A stretch of 17,761 nucleotides of DNA from NCBI GenBank assembly GCA_030632175.1, contig DAOVVG010000024.1, positions 1 through 17,761 on the forward strand, read 5' to 3'. This document shows, piece after piece, positions 6,227 to 11,445 of the stretch; positions within the stretch are counted from its first letter, which is position 1, and each line of letters starts with the position of its first letter. The notes beneath the pieces are model-generated. The model was not told the DNA's origin and searched no databases. It saw only the letters and a list, made by a program, of their open reading frames with translations. Position numbers and translations under genes: made by a program. The stretch is from Gammaproteobacteria bacterium. GTDB taxonomy: Bacteria > Pseudomonadota > Gammaproteobacteria > UBA9214.

Positions 6227-7066
6227 ATGAAACAAAAGAATGTCAAGGAGCGCAGCAGAAAGGGAAAACAAACCATGGCCGATCTGGCTGACCGGCATGT
6301 GCTGTATGAAAAATCCGTGCAGTGTGTTGCTTCGGAATACAAGTTTGTCAATAAGACTTTCCGCAAGCTGCGCAAGCGTAATGCACAGCACCTGCGGGAA
6401 GATTTTTGTGGTACCGCGGGCATGTGCTGTGAATGGGTCAAACGCAAGCCGGAGCACACGGCGGTTGGCGTTGATATTGATGCAGATGTGCTTGAGTGGG
6501 GCAGGGAGCACAATATTTCATCCCTGAAACCCGCAGCCCGCATGCGGCTTAGCCTGATGCAGGAGGATGTTCGCAAGGTCACAACGCAGGAACCGGTTGA
6601 TATTGTTCTGGCGATGAACTTCAGTTACCAGATCTTCAAGACCCGGGAGCAACTGGGCGGGTACTTTCGTAAGGTGCGTGAGGGGCTGGCAGACGACGGC
6701 GTGCTGTTCATGGATGCCTTTGGCGGCTATGAATCCTTCCGTGAAATGAGCGAAAAACGCAAGTACAAGGGGTTTAAATATATCTGGGAACATGCGAGCT
6801 ATAATCCGATCAGTGGCGATATTCTTTGTCACATTCATTTCAGTTTTCCGGATGGTTCGAAACTCAAGAAGGCCTTTACCTATGACTGGCGTATGTGGAC
6901 GCTGCCGGAGTTGCAGGAGCTGCTGACCGAGGCCGGGTTCTCGCGTGTGCAGGTCTACTGGGAAGAAACTGATGATGAAACCGGTGAGGGTAATGGAAAA
7001 TATTCTCCTGCGACGGTTGGAGAGGCGGATCCCGGCTGGGTATGTTTTCTGGTTGCAGAGAAATAG
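6227..7066 (+). CDS. Class I SAM-dependent methyltransferase, substrate unknown
   Basis: The 279-residue cytoplasmic protein has a Rossmann-type methyltransferase core. Motif I is LREDFCGTAGMCCEW (about 56-70), a variant of the E/DxGxGxG SAM loop. The acidic ribose-binding residue is in AVGVDIDADVLEWG (about 79-92), and the post-motif segment PVDIVLAMNFSYQIF (about 123-137) follows. GYFRKVREGLADDGVLFMDAFGG (about 145-167) corresponds to the helix and strand around motif III. A C-terminal beta region (TYDWRMWTLPELQELLTEAGF) resembles the substrate-side half of this superfamily. I chose the ATG at 6227 because ACAGGA lies just upstream. The frame is open further 5' but that part looks non-coding. 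The N-terminal 20 residues are strongly basic. The methyl acceptor (small molecule, RNA or protein) cannot be read from the sequence. Confidence 0.85.
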   Translation: MKQKNVKERSRKGKQTMADLADRHVLYEKSVQCVASEYKFVNKTFRKLRKRNAQHLREDFCGTAGMCCEWVKRKPEHTAVGVDIDADVLEWGREHNISSLKPAARMRLSLMQEDVRKVTTQEPVDIVLAMNFSYQIFKTREQLGGYFRKVREGLADDGVLFMDAFGGYESFREMSEKRKYKGFKYIWEHASYNPISGDILCHIHFSFPDGSKLKKAFTYDWRMWTLPELQELLTEAGFSRVQVYWEETDDETGEGNGKYSPATVGEADPGWVCFLVAEK

Positions 7067-7081
7067 CTGTCGCGTCCCTTC

Positions 7082-7306
7082 ATGAGCGACAGACAACCCG
7101 CGCCCGGTATTTCACGCACACAGCGTTTGTCGGACGAGGGATTGCAGCGACTCGACCGACAGCTGGCATCCGGTTCGCAGATCAGTGACGCGGTGCTGGT
7201 ACAGTGGATTCGGCGTTACGGCGAGTCGGCGAGGGCTTTGATCAGGCAGCATGGACGCTATCATGCGGGGCTGGAGCCCGGTGATGCCTTGCCAGGAGCA
7301 CGCTGA
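7082..7306 (+). CDS. Small hypothetical protein, 74 residues
   Basis: This short frame begins 15 bases after the methyltransferase stop. It encodes a soluble, charged peptide with a plausible helical core (LSDEGLQRLDRQLASGSQIS and VLVQWIRRYGESARALIRQH). It has no signal peptide, membrane segment or cysteines. The regular spacing of hydrophobic residues looks like a real folded protein, but the start has no clear Shine-Dalgarno and I do not recognise the family with confidence. If real, it is probably co-transcribed with the methyltransferase. It could also be a chance frame. Confidence 0.5.
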   Translation: MSDRQPAPGISRTQRLSDEGLQRLDRQLASGSQISDAVLVQWIRRYGESARALIRQHGRYHAGLEPGDALPGAR

Positions 7307-7489
7307 ACCTGTTGCGCTGATTTTATTCTGGTCATCATATGTCCTTCTACTGTTATGCGCAGCGCCTGCTAAACCCCTATCGCGGAATTATCAATTGCAT
7401 TTGTTACCGGACTGTCGCCTTTTTATGTCGAGCTGAACCCGGAAGCAGATAGTTAGCCCTGCTTTCCAGGTGCATGCTGTGGCATAACT

Positions 7490-7517
7490 TTGAGCTATGG
7501 TATTTAGGGTGTATATT
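7490..7517 (+). promoter_or_regulatory. Candidate sigma-70 promoter
   Basis: TTGAGC (7490-7495) and TATATT (7512-7517) are separated by 16 bases and lie about 100 bases upstream of the secreted-protein gene. The match is 4/6 and 5/6 to consensus. It would drive the three-gene unit ending at 9825. Confidence 0.5.
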
Positions 7518-7535
7518 CGCTCCACTACATAATAA

Positions 7536-7575
7536 ATACCCTGAGAGACTGATTTTTCTGGAATTTACAGGGTAT
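7536..7575. other. Inverted repeat in the leader of the secreted-protein gene
   Basis: ATACCCTG (7536-7543) and CAGGGTAT (7568-7575) form a perfect 8-base dyad separated by 24 bases, downstream of the candidate promoter. It could be a binding site for a dimeric regulator or a leader hairpin. No T-run follows, so it is not a terminator. Confidence 0.3.
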
Positions 7576-7618
7576 AACAGGCCATCCGCAGGTGGCCGGG
7601 CAAGGTGGGGGGCTGGCA

Positions 7619-8101
7619 GTGCGCAATTTGTACGTCGTTGTGTTCAAACACGGCATCATGATGGTCTTTCTATTGACAGCTGCGACTGTGCAGGCTGAAT
7701 GGTCGGTGCGTGATACAGCAACTTCCTGCGTGCTTGAGACTGAAGAAATTACCCTGCACGATGGTTATCAGGATACCCGGGTCAGGCTGAACATTAATAA
7801 TGAACGGCTGCTGGTTGTGACCGGTTCAAATATCGATACCGGCTTTGATGATACTGCCCTGCAGGTCGACGGGCAGGCCGTTATCCCGGCTGATGCCGCC
7901 GAGGATGAACAGAACCTGCGTTTCGATGCGCACATGCCAACTATCATCGAGCAGTTCAGGAAGGGTAACCGGGTACGGGTATATTTACGTTTCTGGCCCA
8001 CCTATCCGGCAACTCAACGCTACGAAGCTGCCTTCAGTCTGGCGGGTTTTACCCGGGCATGGAATGACTATTCGGCATGCAGGGACAGGATCTCGCAGTA
8101 G
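7619..8101 (+). CDS. Secreted protein of unknown function
   Basis: The product is about 160 residues if translation begins at the GTG at 7619, which is preceded by an AAGGTGG-like ribosome-binding site. A GTG at 7592 and the ATGs near 7658 are alternatives. The N-terminus reads as a signal peptide: basic and polar start, hydrophobic IMMVFLLTAATV (13-24), and a VQA cleavage site after about residue 26. The mature part has two cysteines, Cys37 and Cys154, near its two ends, which could form a disulfide in the periplasm. Segments such as RVRVYLRFWPTYP (118-130) suggest a beta-rich fold. I do not recognise the family. It ends 25 bases before the heme-sensor gene in the same direction, so it may be an accessory periplasmic component of that signalling unit. 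Confidence 0.75.
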   Translation: MRNLYVVVFKHGIMMVFLLTAATVQAEWSVRDTATSCVLETEEITLHDGYQDTRVRLNINNERLLVVTGSNIDTGFDDTALQVDGQAVIPADAAEDEQNLRFDAHMPTIIEQFRKGNRVRVYLRFWPTYPATQRYEAAFSLAGFTRAWNDYSACRDRISQ

Positions 8102-8126
8102 CTTTTACGTAAACAGGGGATGTGTA

Positions 8127-8999
8127 ATGAGACTTACCACCAAGTTCAATCTTGTTCTGCTGATAGTGTTTGCGCTTGGGCTGGGGGCGGCAGGCTACGT
8201 CTCTTACACGGTGTTGCACAAACATGCCCGTGAGGAGGTGCTCGACCACGCCGGCATGATGATGGAAGCCGCGCTTGCGATTCGCGGTTACACGGTAAAG
8301 GAAATCCGGCCGCTGCTGGCGCTGCAGATGAAGCGAGACTTTCTGCCGCAATCGGTACCGTCGTATGCGGCCACCCAGAATTTCGCGACCGTGCGAGAGA
8401 CCTATCCGGAATACACCTACAAGGAGGCCGCACTCAATCCGACCAATCCGCGTGACAGCGCCACTGACTGGGAAACGGATATCATCCATGCATTTCGCAA
8501 CAACCAGGAGCTTGCCGAGATCTCCGGTGAGCGTGATACCCCCACGGGGAAATCGCTGTACTATGCCCGTCCGATACGCATCAAGAATAAAAACTGCCTG
8601 ACCTGCCACAGTACTGTGGAGGCAGCGCCCGAGACCATGATCAAGCTGTATGGCGAGCAACACGGTTTTGGCTGGCAGCTGGACGAGGTTGTCGGTAGCC
8701 AGATAGTCAGTGTTCCGATGTCGCTGCCACTGGAGAAGGCCCGCCAGGAATTCCTTATCTTCATGGCGTCACTGGTGGCGATATTCCTGCTGATCTTTAT
8801 CGTTATCAATATTATGCTGAACCGCCTGATCATCCGGCGTGTCCGGGAAATGGCGCATATCTCTGATGAAATCAGCACCGGCCATCCTGATGCGCCGGCC
8901 TTCAGCGACACTGGCGAGGACGAGATTTCAGACCTGAACAAATCATTTACACGCATGCGTCGCAGTCTTGAAAAGGCGATGAAGATGCTGGAAGACTAG
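8127..8999 (+). CDS. Membrane sensor: periplasmic DUF3365/Tll0287-like heme domain plus HAMP, no output domain
   Basis: The 290-residue protein has a transmembrane helix at about 8-30, a periplasmic domain of about 175 residues, a second transmembrane helix at about 208-234 and a cytoplasmic HAMP region (about 231-285). The periplasmic part fits the DUF3365/Tll0287-like family (MKRDFLPQSVPSYAATQNF, about 68-86; ALNPTNPRD, about 102-110) and contains a c-type heme motif, CLTCH (Cys157, Cys160, His161). Such domains sense redox state or gaseous ligands and are usually joined to cyclases, kinases or chemotaxis domains. Here the chain stops right after the HAMP coiled coil (SLEKAMKMLED), so output must be passed to another protein. 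The best candidate is the cyclase-like protein 16 bases downstream. The start is the ATG at 8127, with AGGGGA upstream. The open frame before it overlaps the preceding gene and is not used. Confidence 0.88.
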   Translation: MRLTTKFNLVLLIVFALGLGAAGYVSYTVLHKHAREEVLDHAGMMMEAALAIRGYTVKEIRPLLALQMKRDFLPQSVPSYAATQNFATVRETYPEYTYKEAALNPTNPRDSATDWETDIIHAFRNNQELAEISGERDTPTGKSLYYARPIRIKNKNCLTCHSTVEAAPETMIKLYGEQHGFGWQLDEVVGSQIVSVPMSLPLEKARQEFLIFMASLVAIFLLIFIVINIMLNRLIIRRVREMAHISDEISTGHPDAPAFSDTGEDEISDLNKSFTRMRRSLEKAMKMLED

Positions 9000-9015
9000 C
9001 GGGAAGCACACGGCA

Positions 9016-9825
9016 ATGAAACGTAATAATCGCACCTGGCTGTGCAGTGTTCTGTTCATGGACATTGTTGACTACTCGAAGCTGCCTGATGATCAGCAGA
9101 TGCTGGTCAAGCAGAGTTTCAGCACGCTGGTCATTGATGCGCTCAAGGGGCTTCCCGAAGAAGACTCCATCAAGCTGGATACCGGTGATGGCATGGCGCT
9201 GTGTTACCTGGCCGCGCCCGAGGACATACTGTATGTCGCTATCGGGTTACGTGATGCCTTTGTTCAGGTGAAGTCGATTTGTGAGACTTGTTATAGCGTG
9301 CGTATGGGTATTAACCTCGGCCCCATCAAGATCATGGAAGACATCAACGGTAACCGCAACACGATTGGTGACGGTATCAATGTTGCCCAGCGCATCATGA
9401 GCTTTGCCGAGCCCAACCATCTGCTGGTGTCGCGTACCTATTATGACGTTGTCAGTTGCCTCTCCAAGGAAAACCCGAAGTTGTTTACCTATAGCGGCAT
9501 TCACAATGACAAGCATGTCAGGGAACACGCCGTGTATGAAGTGGTTTCTTCAACGAAAGGCGGTCTGCCGGAAGCCATGTTTCGTGAACATGAGAAAGAT
9601 GTCGTTGCCAGCCGGCAACAGAGCGGCCTCGAGCTGGACGAAAAGATCAGGAAAATCGTGCAGGAAGAACTCGCGAAAATTATTGGCCCCATGGCCGGTG
9701 TGTTGCTGAAACGCGCGATAAAGAAGAGCAGCAGCATCGACCAGTTGTTTGAATTGCTTGCCGAGGAGATTCCCACCGAATCCGAAAAGGCTCTCTTTCT
9801 TGCCCGCAAGGACGGTCTGCACTGA
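9016..9825 (+). CDS. Class III adenylate/guanylate cyclase-domain protein
   Basis: The 269-residue soluble protein has a class III nucleotide cyclase catalytic domain at about 7-180. The first metal-binding aspartate is Asp16 in FMDIVDYSKL and the second is Asp58 in DTGDGMAL. The transition-state Asn and Arg appear as Asn122 and Arg126 in GDGINVAQRIM. The residues that normally choose the base look unusual. Leu54 sits where adenylate cyclases have Lys (KxxGD), and Asn115 where they have Asp or Thr. Activity and product (cAMP, cGMP or none) are therefore uncertain. A C-terminal helical region (about 205-265, including IRKIVQEELAKIIGPMAGVL) follows and may mediate dimerisation or partner binding. 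There is no membrane segment or HAMP of its own. It starts 16 bases after the HAMP sensor gene and is probably controlled by it. The gene converges on a tRNA gene. Confidence 0.88.
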   Translation: MKRNNRTWLCSVLFMDIVDYSKLPDDQQMLVKQSFSTLVIDALKGLPEEDSIKLDTGDGMALCYLAAPEDILYVAIGLRDAFVQVKSICETCYSVRMGINLGPIKIMEDINGNRNTIGDGINVAQRIMSFAEPNHLLVSRTYYDVVSCLSKENPKLFTYSGIHNDKHVREHAVYEVVSSTKGGLPEAMFREHEKDVVASRQQSGLELDEKIRKIVQEELAKIIGPMAGVLLKRAIKKSSSIDQLFELLAEEIPTESEKALFLARKDGLH

Positions 9826-9835
9826 AGGGTGTAAA

Positions 9836-9912
9836 TGGCGCGCCCGAGAGGATTCGAACCTCTGACACCCGGCTTCGGAAGCCGGTACTCTATCCAGCTG
9901 AGCTACGGGCGC
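9836..9912 (-). tRNA. tRNA-Arg (anticodon CCG)
   Basis: Read on the minus strand, the 77-base gene forms a full cloverleaf. The acceptor stem pairs GCGCCCG with CGGGCGC, the D-loop segment is AGCTCAGCTGGATAGAG, the anticodon stem CCGGC/GCCGG carries the loop TTCCGAA with anticodon CCG, and the T-arm has GGTTCGAATCC. The discriminator base is G and the 3' CCA is encoded. It reads the CGG arginine codon. It ends ten bases from the stop codon of the convergent cyclase-like gene. Confidence 0.97.
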
Positions 9913-10029
9913 TGATCGCCCTGCAAAGGGGCGGGCTGAGAGAATAACGCTATCCGTTCTACGGGTCTATCATTGGGAGCGGGTGATTTTCCGGTGTTGG
10001 CCGTGATTTCCTGTGCAGCATGTTTCCAG

Positions 10030-10035
10030 TATAAT
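10030..10035 (+). promoter_or_regulatory. Candidate -10 box for the cytochrome c5 gene
   Basis: A perfect TATAAT lies 67 bases upstream of the GTG start. No good -35 box is visible at the right distance, so the promoter may be activator-dependent or the match may be chance. Confidence 0.4.
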
Positions 10036-10102
10036 TCTGCCGCATTCAATTCAGGTGTCATGTCGGAGTGCCGGGTATATCCCGGATAATCAGGAGAATA
10101 CA

Positions 10103-10594
10103 GTGAGTCACGATAAAGAGTTTTTTACCACTTTCTTTTCAATTATGGGTGGATTGGCGGTTTTTGCGATCGTTTTGGTCATTATTGCGTTAACTCTGAC
10201 CAGTGAGGTTTCAGACTACAAACCGGATGAGATTGTGGTTGAGAATATCAAGCCGGTCGGTGAGGTCTATATCGCCGGTGAATCAGAGCCGGAGGCTGCG
10301 CAGGCCACCGAGGCTGTAGTGGCGGCTGATAGTGGCGGTGCTGCTGCCGAGCCGAAGTCCGGCGAGCAGGTGTACAACAGTAACTGTATGGCCTGTCATG
10401 GCACGGGTGCAGCGGATGCACCTAAACTCGGTGATGCTGCTGCCTGGGCGCCGCGCATTGCAGCGGGTATGGACACGATGCTCGCCAATGCCACCAAAGG
10501 CCTGAATGCCATGCCGCCGAAGGGATTGTGCATGAGTTGTTCAGATGCGGAGTTGCAGGGTGCTATTGAGTACATCGTCGGCCAGAGTCAGTAG
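10103..10594 (+). CDS. Membrane-anchored cytochrome c5-type protein
   Basis: The 163-residue product is a class I c-type cytochrome held in the inner membrane by one N-terminal helix (about 15-34), with its heme domain in the periplasm. An Ala/Glu-rich linker (about 60-85) leads to the heme motif CMACH (Cys95, Cys98, His99). The sixth ligand is probably Met137 in NAMPPKG. Two further cysteines, Cys143 and Cys146 in GLCMSC, are the extra disulfide typical of cytochrome c5. It is likely an electron carrier to or from a terminal oxidase or another periplasmic redox enzyme. The start is the GTG at 10103, which has CAGGAGA five bases upstream. An in-frame start further upstream at 10013 would add 30 residues without membrane or heme features. 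An intrinsic terminator follows. Confidence 0.92.
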   Translation: MSHDKEFFTTFFSIMGGLAVFAIVLVIIALTLTSEVSDYKPDEIVVENIKPVGEVYIAGESEPEAAQATEAVVAADSGGAAAEPKSGEQVYNSNCMACHGTGAADAPKLGDAAAWAPRIAAGMDTMLANATKGLNAMPPKGLCMSCSDAELQGAIEYIVGQSQ

Positions 10595-10616
10595 CAGGTT
10601 CTCTCCCGGTATACAT

Positions 10617-10644
10617 AAAAGGGCTGCCCCGGCAGCCCTTTTTT
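10617..10644 (+). terminator. Intrinsic terminator after the cytochrome c5 gene
   Basis: The stem GGGCTGC (10621-10627) and GCAGCCC (10632-10638) has a 4-base loop, is followed by six T (10639-10644) and is preceded by AAAA (10617-10620). It can therefore act in both directions and may also serve the convergent pilin gene, whose stop is about 100 bases away. Confidence 0.9.
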
Positions 10645-10744
10645 ATTGTCGGCAGAAAAGTTTGTCCGGGGTCTTGAGGGAGACAGTATTGTAGCTTTCA
10701 AAGAAAGACGGGTGATTCAGCCAGTTGGTAAGCGAGCCGGGTAC

Positions 10745-11179
10745 TCATCGGCAATTCGCCGGCACCAGGTTGCCCAGCAGTGTGAAACTGGTACATGTCC
10801 AGCGCACCCCGCCGGCGCTTTCTGACGGGATCAGCAGCAGGGTGTCGCCTTCCGAGATGGCGCGGTCGCCCTTGTAGGCAATAGTAATGGTGCCGGGTGC
10901 CGGATTTGCATTGATGCTGATGGAACGTACATGGCTGTTGCTATAAGCGTCTGCTGCAAACAGTCCGGCTTCTCCGTTAGTTTCAGGGAATTTACTGTTT
11001 TTCGTGAAATATTCGTATACCGACAACTTGATCGGGCCGGTGAGTATGAGGCCTGTCGAGATGCTCGCGCGTTGTGAATAGCTGCTGTAGCTGGTGAGCG
11101 CCAGCGTTGCGAGTATTGCTACGATACTGAGCGCTATTACCACCTCAATGAGTGTGAAGCCTGATTGTTGTCTGACCAT
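10745..11179 (-). CDS. Type IV pilin, major-pilin-like
   Basis: The 144-residue prepilin has the short basic leader MVRQQSG and the type III signal GFTLIEVVIALSIVAILATLAL. Prepilin peptidase (PilD) would cut after Gly7, leaving Phe as residue 1 of the mature protein and Glu at mature position 5, as required for assembly. The hydrophobic N-terminal helix is followed by a variable globular head, and Cys129 and Cys143 near the C-terminus can form the D-region disulfide loop. Size and layout fit a PilA/PilE-type structural subunit. With no other pilus gene around, a minor pilin or a competence or adhesion pilin cannot be excluded. The ATG at 11179 places the leader correctly. No clear sigma-54 promoter was found upstream. 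Confidence 0.9.
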   Translation of the reverse strand: MVRQQSGFTLIEVVIALSIVAILATLALTSYSSYSQRASISTGLILTGPIKLSVYEYFTKNSKFPETNGEAGLFAADAYSNSHVRSISINANPAPGTITIAYKGDRAISEGDTLLLIPSESAGGVRWTCTSFTLLGNLVPANCR

Positions 11180-11445
11180 TCCCTGTCACCCGGGTTGCCG
11201 GCAGCGGTTTTTGCAGCGCCTGTATCGGCTGGTTCGGAAAATAATTCAGCCAGCCCGGACAGATGAGTGCAGTTGTCGGCTGGTTTACAACGCCACACAG
11301 GCTACCTATGATGCCGATGAAGGCCTGCCGGAATCGTATACCGGGGCCAATGAAACGCTTATGTCTCTGGCAGGCCTAAAGAAACACCTGTCGCCAACGA
11401 TAGACTTTATATATACCCGGTCGGGCAGGCAGGAACTATTGAGTC
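11180..11445. other. Divergent intergenic region between pilin and sucA
   Basis: This 266-base region must carry the promoters of both genes. I find no strong consensus promoter. An AT-rich stretch, TTTATATATA, at about 11406-11415 lies close to the sucA start. No gene is visible. Confidence 0.4.

Larger units (their letters stand above)
7307..7618 (+). other. Intergenic region with promoter and leader of the 7619-9825 unit
   Basis: No convincing gene is visible. The first 180 bases show nothing I can assign. The second part holds a likely promoter (7490-7517) followed by a leader of about 95 bases that contains an 8-base inverted repeat (7536-7543 and 7568-7575). A frame starting at 7474 overlaps the next gene and looks spurious. 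Confidence 0.5.

Noticed and set aside
6518..7096. A 192-codon minus-strand frame
   Set aside because: It is antisense to the methyltransferase, whose SAM motifs are intact on the plus strand.
7474..7698. A 74-codon plus-strand frame
   Set aside because: It overlaps the promoter leader and the start of the secreted-protein gene in a different frame and has no protein-like features.
7845..8126. N-terminal extension of the heme-sensor frame
   Set aside because: It overlaps the preceding secreted-protein gene. The ATG at 8127 has a good ribosome-binding site and begins a proper membrane anchor.
10013..10102. Upstream in-frame extension of the cytochrome c5 gene
   Set aside because: It contains the likely -10 box. 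The GTG at 10103 has a well-placed CAGGAGA and leads straight into the membrane anchor.
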